Positions 50,541 through 60,594 of a stretch of 64,000 nucleotides of DNA are shown piece after piece (positions within the stretch are counted from its first letter, which is position 1; every line of letters starts with the position of its first letter). The translations under genes and the position numbers were made by a program. Below the pieces are notes generated by a model, which ran no database searches, was not told the origin of the DNA, and saw nothing but the letters and a program-made list of their open reading frames with translations. Origin of the DNA: Flavobacterium sp. N3904 (lineage in GTDB: Bacteria; Bacteroidota; Bacteroidia; Flavobacteriales; Flavobacteriaceae); NCBI RefSeq assembly GCF_025947305.1, contig NZ_CP110009.1:1488001-1552000 (forward strand), in the 5' to 3' direction.

Positions 50541-51933
50541 ACATCAAATCTCTTGGATCTGTCAGTTTTCCAGTAACTGCTGCAGCTGCTGCCATAATTG
50601 GAGAAGCTAACAAAGTTCTTGAACCAGGACCTTGACGACCTTCAAAGTTTCTGTTTGATGTACTTACTGCATATTTTCCAGCAGGAACTTTATCATCGTT
50701 CATTGCCAAACATGCTGAACATCCAGGCTGACGTAATACAAAACCTGCCTCAGTAAGAATGTCCAAAAGACCTTCTTCTTTAATCTGTGCTTCTACAACG
50801 TGAGAACCTGGAACCAGCCAAGCGGTAACATTGTCTGCTTTTTTTCTGCCTTTAACAATTTCTGTAAAAGCTCTAAAATCTTCGATACGGCCATTCGTAC
50901 AGCTTCCCAAGAAAACAAAATCAATTGATTTGCCAATCATTACGTCATTTTCGTGGAAGCCCATATAGGCCAAAGATTTTTTATACGTTTCCTCGCCACC
51001 TTCTACTTGGTTGGCGTTTGGAATAGTTGCTGAGATACCAATTCCCATTCCAGGATTGGTTCCGTAAGTAATCATTGGTTCAATATCAGCCGCATCGATG
51101 TTTAATTCAGCATCAAAAAAAGCATCAGCATCCGTTTTCAAAGTTTTCCAATATTCGACTGCTTTTGTCCAAGCTTCTCCTTTTGGAGCATACAAACGTC
51201 CTTCCAAGAAATCAAATGTTTTTTGGTCAGGAGCAATCATACCGCCACGAGCACCCATTTCGATACTCAAGTTGCAAACGGTCATACGACCTTCCATAGA
51301 CATTTCTTCAAAAACATTTCCCGCATATTCAGCAAAATATCCTGTTCCGCCCGAAGTTGTCAATTTTGAAATGATATAAAGGGCTACGTCTTTTGGCCCC
51401 ACTCCTTTACTCAAAGTTCCGTTTACGTTAATACGCATTTTCTTTGGTTTTGGCTGCATAATACATTGAGTAGCCATAACCATTTCCACTTCTGAAGTTC
51501 CAATACCAAAAGCAATAGCTCCAAAAGCACCGTGAGTAGAAGTGTGAGAATCACCACAAACGATAGTTGCACCAGGCAAAGTAATTCCATTTTCAGGTCC
51601 TACCACGTGAACGATACCATTTTTTTGGTGTCCCAATCCCCAGTGCGAAATTCCATATTCGGCTGCATTGTCTTCCAGCGCTTTCAATTGGTTGGCAGAT
51701 AAAGCATCGGCAACCGGTAAATGTTGGTTTATAGTTGGAGTGTTGTGATCGGCAGTTGCAAAAGTGCGTTCCGGATACAGCACCTTGATACCTCTTTCTT
51801 TCAAACCTAAAAAAGCAACAGGACTAGTCACTTCGTGAATAAAATGACGGTCAATAAAAAACACATCTGGTCCATCTTCTATTTTACGCACCACGTGCGA
51901 ATCCCATACTTTGTCGAATAATGTAGTACTCAT
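50539..51933 (-). CDS. leuC: 3-isopropylmalate dehydratase large subunit
   Basis: A 464-residue aconitase-family subunit holding a 4Fe-4S cluster. Cluster ligands are the Cys of [11 protein letters not shown] and the Cys pair in [42 protein letters not shown] is the substrate-site block. It is first of the leucine genes on the minus strand, with a 690-base upstream gap. Confidence 0.97.
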   Translation of the reverse strand: MSTTLFDKVWDSHVVRKIEDGPDVFFIDRHFIHEVTSPVAFLGLKERGIKVLYPERTFATADHNTPTINQHLPVADALSANQLKALEDNAAEYGISHWGLGHQKNGIVHVVGPENGITLPGATIVCGDSHTSTHGAFGAIAFGIGTSEVEMVMATQCIMQPKPKKMRINVNGTLSKGVGPKDVALYIISKLTTSGGTGYFAEYAGNVFEEMSMEGRMTVCNLSIEMGARGGMIAPDQKTFDFLEGRLYAPKGEAWTKAVEYWKTLKTDADAFFDAELNIDAADIEPMITYGTNPGMGIGISATIPNANQVEGGEETYKKSLAYMGFHENDVMIGKSIDFVFLGSCTNGRIEDFRAFTEIVKGRKKADNVTAWLVPGSHVVEAQIKEEGLLDILTEAGFVLRQPGCSACLAMNDDKVPAGKYAVSTSNRNFEGRQGPGSRTLLASPIMAAAAAVTGKLTDPRDLM

Positions 51934-52468
51934 TTTAACTATTTTTTAGTGTATTTCTCTTTTATAATCCCGATAGTTTCCTATCAATTATAGCATTGGC
52001 AACAAATTTAAAAAAGAAAAGAGAGGCGTCAATTTCGAAAAGCGTTTATATACGATACCCAAAAGAACTTTACAGCACCATTGCACTTTAGTTCATTGTT
52101 TTTGGTCAAAAAATACACTTTCTTAATTTGACTTTGAATTTCTTTTCAAAGCAGATTTGATACTGTTGCTTCTGTTTTTAATAATTTGCAAATTTATTAC
52201 AAATAAAATGTATAAATTGGTAATTAGTTTAAAAAATCACAACAAAAAATTAAAAAATAGTGATTATTGTTATATTTTGTATTAGTGTGATTTGCTAAAA
52301 ATGAATCAAAAAACCAATTTTATAAGCAGTAAATAATGCCGATTTTGAGTTTTTTTATTTCACTTTTTTTGCTAAAATACTACGACATCCAAAAAAGAGA
52401 AGAGATGAATATTTGATTAGAAAGTAGGTTTTTGGAATGAAACTAAAGAGATAAAGGTTAAAAATATT
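51934..52468. other. long leader region upstream of leuC
   Basis: An AT-rich stretch with no open frame that I can support. On the minus strand a small hairpin (GATAG-GAAA-CTATC) lies about 45 bases before leuC, and TAAATTTG, a possible -7 box, lies further up at about 52190-52200. I see no leucine-codon-rich leader peptide and no T-box or known riboswitch. Confidence 0.4.
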
Positions 52469-52592
52469 TTGGGCGTGCCCCCGTTGAGCAAAGTGGCCAA
52501 CTTACAGCACCGTTTATACAGCCCCTTTACTCAACGCGGTCGGGCTATCGATGCTACTTCGGTAGCTTATTTCTATCCCTCACTCGCTCGCA
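52469..52592 (+). repeat. interspersed repeat, GGGCG/GGTCGGGCTAT/CTATCCCTC family, copy 2
   Basis: The plus strand reads TTGGGCGTGCCCC, a variable hairpin (CGTTGAG-AAAG with CTTT-CTCAACG), then GGTCGGGCTAT, a second variable hairpin (GCTAC-TTCG-GTAGC) and TCTATCCCTCACTCGC. The three constant blocks match the copy at 3091-3200 (opposite strand). It lies between the leuC leader and the 3' end of the lipoprotein gene at 52625. Confidence 0.65.
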
Positions 52593-52624
52593 AGAACGTT
52601 TGTGCTGTTCGAGACATGTTGTTT

Positions 52625-53209
52625 TTACGGATGTAATTTGGAAATTCGGAGACTATTTATTTTTACAAATCTATTGTTTTCAATTTTATACTTTGAAACA
52701 ATGGTGTCTTTTGAACGATAAGGAAAGAATCCATTTTTTAGTTCATCGTACTTTAATATAGCTGAAACGGTTTTTATTGTATAAATATTTGTTTTTTCTT
52801 CATATGTATTTTGAATAGGATCATTAGTTGATATCTTAAGTTTTGATACTATCCCATTTCCTTTTTGATAGATACACAAGTATGATTTGCCAGCAAAACC
52901 TAGTGCAAAAGGATGATAATTGTTGTCAATTCTATATGTATATCCGTAAAGTATTAAATAGCAATCATTACTTGTTTTTGTTTTGTATCCATAATAATAA
53001 TTTTTACCTATTTCAGATTCGAATTCGTTGATAGCTTCAGATCTATTTAAAAAATACAAATCATCAGAGGTTATTTCTTTTGGTTTTCTATTACTATTAG
53101 ATTCATATTCTTCTTTGTCTGGAAAATTTTCTAAAAAAGTTTCTTCCTTTGTATTAGTGCAGTTACAAAAAAGTATAGAAAATAGAATAATAATGTATTT
53201 AGCTTTCAT
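52625..53209 (-). CDS. tandem lipoprotein paralogue A, unknown function
   Basis: A 194-residue lipoprotein (KYIIILFSILFCNC, lipobox Cys). Shares with its neighbour at 53331 the length and the blocks FLNRSEAINEF, KNYYYGYKTKTSNDCYLILYGYTY, YLCIYQKGNGIVSKLK, DTIVSKYKIENNRFVKI. The family is not one I recognise. The two are separated by 121 bases on one strand and are clearly tandem duplicates that have diverged. Confidence 0.75.
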   Translation of the reverse strand: MKAKYIIILFSILFCNCTNTKEETFLENFPDKEEYESNSNRKPKEITSDDLYFLNRSEAINEFESEIGKNYYYGYKTKTSNDCYLILYGYTYRIDNNYHPFALGFAGKSYLCIYQKGNGIVSKLKISTNDPIQNTYEEKTNIYTIKTVSAILKYDELKNGFFPYRSKDTIVSKYKIENNRFVKINSLRISKLHP

Positions 53210-53330
53210 CTCAATTTAAATTAGAAGTTGTTTCTGACATATGTTTGCATATATTGGTTGCTAAAAAAAAGTAACATTATAGTAAAGGATTTCAATACGT
53301 TAAAAATGATTTATGTTGTATTGTTCAATC

Positions 53331-53915
53331 TTAATTGTGTAATATAATTCCATTATAACTTTTTACTATTTCTACAAATCGGTTGTTTTCAATTTTATAC
53401 TTTGCTATGATGCTATCAGTTCTAAAATATTTTCTATATCCGACCGAATCATCTATTTTAAAGACACTATTAAAAGATGTTATTGTGTAAATCCCGTTTT
53501 TTTCTTTACACCCGCTCAAAAGAGGATCAGAAGATGCTGTTTTAATCTTAGAAACTACACCATTTCCATTTTGATATATGCATAAATAAGTATCTGACCA
53601 GTTTATTAGCCTAAATGTTCCTGTGTACAAAGGGTTATAAGTAACACCATATGAAATTAAATAAGTATCCTGAGTCAATTTACTTTTATATCCATAATAG
53701 TATTTTTTATCATCATTGAACACAAATTCATTCATTGCTTCAGATTTATTTAAAGTAAATAGATCTGTCTCATTAATTTGTTTTTTTAATTGATCAATCG
53801 ACAAATTTTCATACTTGTTTTTATATGTAAAATGTTTTAAAAATTCATCTTCCTTTGTGTCATTACAATTAAAAAAAAGCATAGAAAATAGAATAATAAG
53901 GTATTTTGTTTTCAT
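53331..53915 (-). CDS. tandem lipoprotein paralogue B, unknown function
   Basis: A 194-residue lipoprotein with signal KYLIILFSMLFFNC. Homologous to the gene at 52625: FTLNKSEAMNEF, KYYYGYKSKLTQDTYLISYGVTY, TYLCIYQNGNGVVSKIK, DSIIAKYKIENNRFVEI. No enzyme motif, repeats or membrane segments beyond the signal. Probably surface or periplasmic; function unknown. Confidence 0.75.
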   Translation of the reverse strand: MKTKYLIILFSMLFFNCNDTKEDEFLKHFTYKNKYENLSIDQLKKQINETDLFTLNKSEAMNEFVFNDDKKYYYGYKSKLTQDTYLISYGVTYNPLYTGTFRLINWSDTYLCIYQNGNGVVSKIKTASSDPLLSGCKEKNGIYTITSFNSVFKIDDSVGYRKYFRTDSIIAKYKIENNRFVEIVKSYNGIILHN

Positions 53916-54224
53916 CTTATTTGAATTAAAAAGGGTCTCTAATTTCTGGTGACATATATTCTAGATTAATTCCATAAGTTCTAATCAATTATAGTTGTCT
54001 ATTTCTAAGTAAAAAATAATTTCCTACAGAATATTTGTAATAATACAATCTATTTTGCCAAAACATCTTTTTTGTTAATAACTTAAGGCTCCCAATCCTT
54101 ATAAAAAAACTAAATTTGAACTTCCGCCATTTTGTATTTTGATGTTTTTTATAGTCCATAAAATCAATATTTTAGGACGATAAATACTTGCAAGTTGGAA
54201 CTTTAATTTTGCTTTTTAGAAACT
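53916..54224. other. intergenic region before dnaE, nothing recognised
   Basis: About 310 AT-rich bases. A TAATTTTG box at 54204-54211 may be the dnaE -7 element but lacks a well-spaced TTG. No gene, hairpin or repeat that I can support. Confidence 0.4.
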
Positions 54225-57200
54225 ATGTACTTAATATTCGATACCGAAACCACAGGATTACCCAAGAAATGGGGCGCACCCATTTCTGATACCGACAACT
54301 GGCCAAGATGTGTACAAATTGCATGGCAGCTGCACGACGACATGGGGAAACTCATCGAGCATCAGGATTATTTGGTAAAACCGGAAGGATTTAACATTCC
54401 GTATGATGCCGAGCGTATTCACGGAATATCCACCGAATTGGCCGAAGCCGAAGGTATTTCGTTGGCCGAAGTTTTGGAGAAATTCAATATCGCTTTAGGC
54501 AAAGCCAAGTTTATTGTGGGGCAGAATCTAGGTTTTGATATTAACATTATGGGATGTGAATTCTATAGAATGGGAGTTGACTCTCCTATGGGTTCAATGC
54601 CAATTCTAGATACTTGTACAGAGGTTACCGCTTCGTTATTAAAATTACCCGGAGGGCGTGGAGGCAAATTCAAATTGCCAACTTTAACAGAACTACACTC
54701 TTATCTTTTCGATAAACCTTTTGCGGAAGCGCACAACGCCACTGCCGATGTTGAGGCAACCACGCGTTGTTTCTTGGAATTAATTCGTCGTGATATTTTT
54801 ACCAAAGAGGAACTCGATGTTGAAATTGGTTATTTCAAGGATTTCAAAAGTAAAAATCCCCATGAAATTGAGCTGATTGGTTTAAAACACATCAATCTAA
54901 AAGAAGCTTCAGAAAAAATTCGACTTCAATTTGGAGAGAAACAAGCCGTTTCAGTTTCCAAAGAAGAACTTACGGAAAATAAAAAAGTTCTAATAGATGC
55001 GCCTTTTGTGCATTTACATAATCATACGCAGTTTTCGGTTTTGCAATCGACCATTAGTATTGCTGCATTAGTAAAAGCAGCCGCACAACAAAAAATGCCT
55101 GCCGTAGCAATGACGGATCACGCCAATTTGATGGGAGCCTTTCATTTTGTCCGCGATATTTTATACCATAATAAAGCAGCCGAATCCAAAAATAAAGCAG
55201 CCATAGAAAACGGTGAGGAACCTACTGAAGTTCCGATGAAACCGATTGTAGGTTGTGAATTCTTTGTCTGCGAAGACCATAAAAACAAGTCGGTAAAAGA
55301 CAATGGATACCAAATAGTACTTTTGGCAAAGACCAAAAAAGGCTATCATAATTTGGCCAAAATGTCTTCCATCGCCTATACTGAAGGATTTTATTATGTT
55401 CCTAGAATAGACCGGAAAGTCATTCAGCAGTACAAAGAAGACATTATTGTTTTATCCGGAAATCTCTATGGCGAAATCCCCAGCAAAGTATTAAATCTTG
55501 GAGAAAATCAAGCTGAGGAAGCTTTGCTCTGGTGGAAAAATGAATTCCAAGACGATTTCTATATTGAGTTGATGCGTCACAATCAAGAGGATGAAAATCG
55601 TGTGAATACATCCTTGATTTCGTTGGCTAGAAAGCACGAAGTGAAGCTCATTGCAACCAACAATATTTTTTATATCGATAAAGAAAATGCCAACGCCCAC
55701 GATATTTTGCTTTGTGTGCGGGATGGTGAAAAACAAACTACGCCAATCGGTCGTGGTCGTGGCTATCGTTATGGTTTGCCCAATCAAGAATATTATTTCA
55801 AGTCGGGAGACGAGATGAAACAACTCTTTGCCGATTTACCCGAAGCGATTTCGAATATATCGGAGATTGTTGATAAGATTGAAATTTTCGATTTAGCCCG
55901 TGAAGTATTGCTTCCCAAGTTTGAAATCCCAGTGGAGTTCAACGACCCTGAAGATGAAAAAGATGGCGGAGTACGCGGGGAAAATGCCTATTTGAGACAT
56001 CTTACTTTTGAAGGAGCAAATCGCCGATATCCTGTAATTACTGACGAGATTCAGGAACGATTGGATTTTGAATTATTGACCATTAAGAATTCAGGATATC
56101 CTGGATATTTTTTGATTGTACAGGATTTAATTGCCGAAGCCAGAAGTATGGGTGTTTCGGTAGGTCCGGGAAGGGGATCTGCAGCGGGATCGGTGGTAGC
56201 CTATTGTTTGAAGATTACCAATATTGACCCCTTGATGTACAATCTGCTTTTTGAGCGTTTCCTGAATCCCGATCGTGTGTCACTACCCGATATTGATATC
56301 GATTTTGATGATGAAGGCCGTAGTAGCGTAATGGATTATGTGATTCGAAAATACGGTTCCAAACAAGTGGCCCAGATTATAACGTATGGTAAAATGGCAA
56401 CCAAATCGGCGATTCGTGATACGGCTCGTGTACTGGATTTACCATTATTTGAAGCCGATAAAATTGCAAAATTGATTCCGGGAATGATGCCTTCCAAATG
56501 GAATTTGGCTCGTTTCTTGAACGAGAAAGAAGATGTTATTCGGAAAGCAGTTCGACCGGAAGAATACGATAAGATTAAGGAATTAATCGAAATTGCGAAT
56601 GAAGGAGATTTGGGCGGTGAAACAATCCAGCAAGCAAAAGTCTTAGAAGGAAATTTAAGAAATACAGGTATTCACGCCTGTGGAGTGATTATTACGCCAA
56701 GTGATATTACCAATTTCGTTCCTGTGGCTACGGCAAAAGATTCGGATTTGTTTGTCACCCAGTTTGACAACTCGGTCGTAGAAAGTGCCGGTTTGTTGAA
56801 AATGGACTTCTTGGGTTTGAAGACCCTAACGCTTATAAAAGATACCGTAAAATTAGTAAAATACAGATCGGGAATTGAACTCGATCCTGATACATTTCCT
56901 ATTGATGACGCAAAAACATATGAACTTTTCCAGCGTGGAGAAACAGTAGGGATTTTTCAATATGAGAGTGCGGGAATGCAAAAATACATGAAGGAACTAA
57001 AACCCACGGTTTTTCCCGATTTGATTGCCATGAATGCATTGTATCGTCCGGGACCGATTGCTTATATCCCGAGTTTTATTAAACGTAAAAACGGAGAAGA
57101 GCCTATCGAATACGATTTGGCCGACTGCGAAGAACTGCTAAAAGATACGTACGGAATTACCGTTTACCAAGAACAGGTAATGCTCTTGTCCCAAAAACTA

Positions 57201-58748
57201 GCAGGATTCTCAAAGGGTGATGCCGATGTTTTGCGTAAAGCGATGGGAAAAAAGATGATTGATGTTTTGGCCAAAATGGAGCCAAAATTCATCTCTCAGG
57301 CGATGGAAAAAGGACATGCCAAAGACAAGTTGGAAAAAATCTGGAATGACTGGAAAGCCTTTGCCGAATATGCTTTTAACAAATCGCACTCGACCTGTTA
57401 TGCGTGGGTTGCCTATCAAACGGCTTATCTCAAAGCCAACTACCCAGCAGAATATATGGCGGCGGTTTTGTCTAATAATATGAGTGACATCAAGCAAGTT
57501 TCTTTCTTTATGGAGGAATGTAAACGCATGGGATTACAGGTTCTTGGACCTGATGTGAATGAATCGTTTTATAAGTTTACAGTAAATGATGATTATGCGG
57601 TACGTTTTGGGATGGGGGCTATAAAAGGTGTTGGTTCCGGAGCTGTGGCAACCATTGTAGAGAATAGAAAAGACGGAAAATACAAGTCTATTTTCGACTT
57701 AACCAAGCGTATTGATTTACGCGCAGCGAATAAAAAAGCACTCGAAAACTTAATTCTGGCCGGTGGATTTGATTCGTTCGAAGGAACAACCCGAGCGCAA
57801 TATTTTCATGATGATGGCGATGGAATTACGTTCTATGAAAAATCCATCAAGTACGGATCCAAATTTCAGGAGAATGAAAATTCATCTCAGGTGAGTTTGT
57901 TTGGCGAAAGCAGTGATGTACAAATTGCCGAACCTGTTGTTCCTCCTTGTGAAGACTGGAGCACGATGGAAAAACTGGCCAAAGAAAAAGAGGTTGTTGG
58001 AATATACATTTCAGGACATCCACTGGACGATTACAAATTTGAAATGAAATATTTTTGCAATGCCAAATTAGAAGCGTTGAAAAATATGGAATTATATATA
58101 GGTAAGAATCTAACTTTTGGAGGGATTATCACCAACGTGCAACACCGTGTGGCCAAGAACGGAAAGGGCTGGGGAACTTTTATGCTCGAAGGCTATGACG
58201 AAAGTTATGAGTTTAAAATTTTTGGGGAGGAGTATTTAAAGTTCAGGCATTTCTTTATTCAAAACAACTTTACTTTTATGAAAGTGATGATAAAAGAAGG
58301 TTGGGTCAATCAGGATACGGGCAAAAAAACGGAACCCAGAATGCAGTTTGTTCTCGTGCAATATTTGCAAGATGTTCTGAGTACTTTTGCCAAAAAGTTA
58401 ATTCTTTTGTTGAATGTTAAAGACATTGAAGCCGAATTCATTCATAAACTGAATCGTTTGTTTCAGGAGAATAAAGGAGATAATACGGTGACTTTTGAAA
58501 TTATGGAATTGGAAAAAATAAAACGGCTTGTAGAAGCGCAACCAGAGTTTGTTGATACGGACGAAGAATCTTTTGTGGATGAAAATGAAGAAGTTGCTGA
58601 ACTACCGGAAGAAAAATCTGTTACAGAAATAGAAGAAATTAAAGTGGTAACCAAATTGTCGATGCCAAGTAGGAAGCTGAAAATCCAAATTTCAAATGAA
58701 TTATTGTTTGAATTGGAGAAAATGCAGGTCAATTTTAAGCTCAATTAA
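54225..58748 (+). CDS. dnaE: DNA polymerase III alpha subunit with N-terminal DnaQ-like exonuclease
   Basis: A 1507-residue replicative polymerase, longer than E. coli DnaE (1160) because of an N-terminal proofreading domain. Residues 1-190: DEDDh exonuclease with FDTETTG (exo I), GQNLGFDIN (exo II) and HNATADVEAT (exo III). From about 262: PHP domain (HLHNHTQFSVLQ, MTDHANLMG). Palm catalytic PDIDIDFDDEGR at about 687-698; GPGRGSAAGS and TGIHACGVIITPSDI are also present. A clamp-binding-like QVSLFG lies at about 1221-1226, and an OB-fold (LTFGGIITNVQHRVAKNG) follows. The C-terminal 150 residues are acidic and poorly conserved. All active-site residues look intact, so it should both polymerise and proofread. 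Confidence 0.95.
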   Translation: MYLIFDTETTGLPKKWGAPISDTDNWPRCVQIAWQLHDDMGKLIEHQDYLVKPEGFNIPYDAERIHGISTELAEAEGISLAEVLEKFNIALGKAKFIVGQNLGFDINIMGCEFYRMGVDSPMGSMPILDTCTEVTASLLKLPGGRGGKFKLPTLTELHSYLFDKPFAEAHNATADVEATTRCFLELIRRDIFTKEELDVEIGYFKDFKSKNPHEIELIGLKHINLKEASEKIRLQFGEKQAVSVSKEELTENKKVLIDAPFVHLHNHTQFSVLQSTISIAALVKAAAQQKMPAVAMTDHANLMGAFHFVRDILYHNKAAESKNKAAIENGEEPTEVPMKPIVGCEFFVCEDHKNKSVKDNGYQIVLLAKTKKGYHNLAKMSSIAYTEGFYYVPRIDRKVIQQYKEDIIVLSGNLYGEIPSKVLNLGENQAEEALLWWKNEFQDDFYIELMRHNQEDENRVNTSLISLARKHEVKLIATNNIFYIDKENANAHDILLCVRDGEKQTTPIGRGRGYRYGLPNQEYYFKSGDEMKQLFADLPEAISNISEIVDKIEIFDLAREVLLPKFEIPVEFNDPEDEKDGGVRGENAYLRHLTFEGANRRYPVITDEIQERLDFELLTIKNSGYPGYFLIVQDLIAEARSMGVSVGPGRGSAAGSVVAYCLKITNIDPLMYNLLFERFLNPDRVSLPDIDIDFDDEGRSSVMDYVIRKYGSKQVAQIITYGKMATKSAIRDTARVLDLPLFEADKIAKLIPGMMPSKWNLARFLNEKEDVIRKAVRPEEYDKIKELIEIANEGDLGGETIQQAKVLEGNLRNTGIHACGVIITPSDITNFVPVATAKDSDLFVTQFDNSVVESAGLLKMDFLGLKTLTLIKDTVKLVKYRSGIELDPDTFPIDDAKTYELFQRGETVGIFQYESAGMQKYMKELKPTVFPDLIAMNALYRPGPIAYIPSFIKRKNGEEPIEYDLADCEELLKDTYGITVYQEQVMLLSQKLAGFSKGDADVLRKAMGKKMIDVLAKMEPKFISQAMEKGHAKDKLEKIWNDWKAFAEYAFNKSHSTCYAWVAYQTAYLKANYPAEYMAAVLSNNMSDIKQVSFFMEECKRMGLQVLGPDVNESFYKFTVNDDYAVRFGMGAIKGVGSGAVATIVENRKDGKYKSIFDLTKRIDLRAANKKALENLILAGGFDSFEGTTRAQYFHDDGDGITFYEKSIKYGSKFQENENSSQVSLFGESSDVQIAEPVVPPCEDWSTMEKLAKEKEVVGIYISGHPLDDYKFEMKYFCNAKLEALKNMELYIGKNLTFGGIITNVQHRVAKNGKGWGTFMLEGYDESYEFKIFGEEYLKFRHFFIQNNFTFMKVMIKEGWVNQDTGKKTEPRMQFVLVQYLQDVLSTFAKKLILLLNVKDIEAEFIHKLNRLFQENKGDNTVTFEIMELEKIKRLVEAQPEFVDTDEESFVDENEEVAELPEEKSVTEIEEIKVVTKLSMPSRKLKIQISNELLFELEKMQVNFKLN

Positions 58749-58930
58749 TTTTTTAACAGTTAATTTTTAATCGATAATTATTTTTTTTAGTTAAAGTTAT
58801 GCGCGCATATTATTTTTTTAGTAATATTGCGCAAAATTACAACGATTTCGCTGATGCATGTACAAAGCAAGTGTAGGAACTGTGTATTTTTTTTTATGTT
58901 TGTATAAATTAACTTAAGAATAAAAAAATT

Positions 58931-59896
58931 ATGAAAAAGACCCTATTTTTATTAGGATTATTAGTTTCTACAATGACAATGGTAGGACAAACTGCAAGTA
59001 CTACAGATAGTACAAAAGAAAGCTGGTATTTTAAAGTAGGAGGTTCTTATTTTATACAAACTGCTGCAACAGAATTTCCAATTGTTTCTGGAGCATTGCC
59101 AAATACAGATGTATATGCTGCAAATGGAACTACTTTGGTTTCTAGAGAAACTAATACAGGTTCTTTTGGAGAAGGTTTCCGTACAGGCTTAACTGCGGGA
59201 TACCGTTTTACACCACGTTTAGGTGTTGAGATGGCTTTTAATTATTACTCAAGTAATAGTAAAACAATGGTTGAAACAGTAAATAGATTAGTAGCCGCTG
59301 GGCCAACTTTCGTTACAGGTTCAGCAGAAGGAAAAATTACAGCTTATGATTTAGCCCCAGCTATTGTATTGTTTCTTGGAGAATTGAATGGTTTTGAGCC
59401 TTACACAAAAGTAGGGGTTATTGTTCCTGTTTCTGGTGATTTGACTATTGAAACAAATAGAGTGTATAGCAATCCAGCTGGAACTACTACTACATATGCT
59501 AAAGATGTAGTAAAACCGAACCCAACAGTTGGTTTTATGGCTGTTTTGGGGACTTCATATAAATTAGGTAAAAACATTTCTCTTTATGGAGAAGTAGAAT
59601 ACCGTAATTTTACTGTTCATGGAAAAACTAAAGAAACAGAGGCTTATACTGAAAATGGGGTTGATAAATTGAACACTCCTACAGCTTTCCGTCCAGATGC
59701 ATCTTATTCTGCAAGTCACGTAGATTATGTGGATCAACTTAATAGTAGTTCAAATAATCCTTTGTTTAATCCTAACACGACTACGACAACTATTCCTGGT
59801 GATACAACTAGACCAAATGATGCAATGAATGAGATTAGTTCTTACGTTGGAATTTCTGGATTAGGTTTTACTCTTGGATTGAAATACAGTCTATAA
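58931..59896 (+). CDS. outer-membrane beta-barrel protein
   Basis: A 321-residue exported protein: signal peptide with core FLLGLLVSTMTMVGQ, then repeating amphipathic strands (SWYFKVGGSYFIQ, FRTGLTAGYRFTPRLGVEMAFNYYS, AIVLFLGELNGFEPYTKVG, GFMAVLGTSYKLGKNISLYGEVEYRNFTV) and C-terminal LGFTLGLKYSL ending in an aromatic-x-Leu-type strand. It resembles the OmpW/OmpA-barrel group (PF13505). A low-complexity Asn/Thr-rich loop (NPNTTTTTIPGDTTRPNDA) lies near the end. Function unknown. A strong terminator follows. Confidence 0.85.
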   Translation: MKKTLFLLGLLVSTMTMVGQTASTTDSTKESWYFKVGGSYFIQTAATEFPIVSGALPNTDVYAANGTTLVSRETNTGSFGEGFRTGLTAGYRFTPRLGVEMAFNYYSSNSKTMVETVNRLVAAGPTFVTGSAEGKITAYDLAPAIVLFLGELNGFEPYTKVGVIVPVSGDLTIETNRVYSNPAGTTTTYAKDVVKPNPTVGFMAVLGTSYKLGKNISLYGEVEYRNFTVHGKTKETEAYTENGVDKLNTPTAFRPDASYSASHVDYVDQLNSSSNNPLFNPNTTTTTIPGDTTRPNDAMNEISSYVGISGLGFTLGLKYSL

Positions 59897-59919
59897 TTCA
59901 TTACGATTGAAAATTATAG

Positions 59920-59948
59920 AAGACCTTCTGAAAAGAGGGTCTTTTTTT
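59920..59948 (+). terminator. terminator of the beta-barrel gene at 58931
   Basis: AAGACCTTCT pairs with AGAGGGTCTT (one wobble) around a GAAA tetraloop, followed by TTTTTTG. Confidence 0.88.
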
Positions 59949-59971
59949 GTTTACTAAAGATCTTGAAATCC

Positions 59972-60048
59972 CGAATGCCCTAGCCCTGATGGTAGCGGCA
60001 TCCCACGCTTTTTTGCGTGGATACAGCGGACAGCAGGATGAAGCTCCC
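59972..60048 (+). repeat. interspersed repeat, GCCCTAGCCC/GGACAGC family, copy 2
   Basis: Reads ATGCCCTAGCCCTGATGG, TAGCGGCATCC, hairpin CACGC-GCGTG, ATACAGCGGACAGCAGGA and GAAGCTCC. The flanks match 18968-19050 and 63335-63426. It lies 24 bases downstream of the beta-barrel terminator; the short open frame across it is not credible as a gene. Confidence 0.75.
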
Positions 60049-60181
60049 AAACACTTGAAAATAGCTATTAGTAATACATTTATAATGAAAACTAATTTGG
60101 GAATGGCGTTTGGTTGGGTTTTAATTTCTAAATTTGTACACTAGTAAAAAAACAAGCAATTAAACATAAAATAAAAATAGT

Positions 60182-60499
60182 ATGGCATTAGCAATAACAG
60201 ATGCTACTTTTGAGGAAGTAGTTTTGAAATCGACACAACCAGTAATGGTGGATTTTTGGGCAGCATGGTGTGGGCCTTGTAGAATGGTTGGACCAATCAT
60301 CGATGAACTAAGCAACGAGTACGAAGGTAAAGTAGTTGTAGGTAAAGTAGATGTAGATGCAAACCAAGAATTTGCTGCAAAATACGGTGTGAGAAATATT
60401 CCAACAGTATTGGTTTTCCACAATGGAGAAGTGGTTGGAAAACAAGTAGGAGTGGCTCCAAAACAAACGTATGCAGATAGCTTAGACGCATTGTTGTAA
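60182..60499 (+). CDS. trxA: thioredoxin
   Basis: A 105-residue dithiol-disulfide oxidoreductase. Active site WCGPC at residues 29-33 in VDFWAAWCGPCRMVGP; cis-Pro in IPTVLVFHNGE. The length and absence of a signal peptide fit cytoplasmic TrxA. A TAAATTTG -7-like box at 60129-60136 lies upstream. The DUF58 gene follows 95 bases later after a terminator. Confidence 0.96.
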   Translation: MALAITDATFEEVVLKSTQPVMVDFWAAWCGPCRMVGPIIDELSNEYEGKVVVGKVDVDANQEFAAKYGVRNIPTVLVFHNGEVVGKQVGVAPKQTYADSLDALL

Positions 60500-60526
60500 T
60501 CGGTAACGGTTATCAATTTATATAGG

Positions 60527-60556
60527 AAGGTTTGGCGAAAGTCAAGCCTTTTTTTG
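60527..60556 (+). terminator. terminator of trxA
   Basis: AAGGTTTG pairs with CAAGCCTT (one G-T) around an 8-base loop, followed by seven T. Confidence 0.75.
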
Positions 60557-60594
60557 TTTTTTAAACTGTCTAAACTTTTTTATACATTTGAAAT

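Noticed and set aside
51934..52468. Leucine attenuator, T-box or known riboswitch before leuC
   Set aside because: No run of leucine codons, no T-box sequence and no terminator/antiterminator pair visible.
59947..60144. 65-codon frame over the second repeat copy
   Set aside because: Begins inside a terminator T-run and overlaps the repeat; the ALAL-ASHAF peptide is only the translated repeat.
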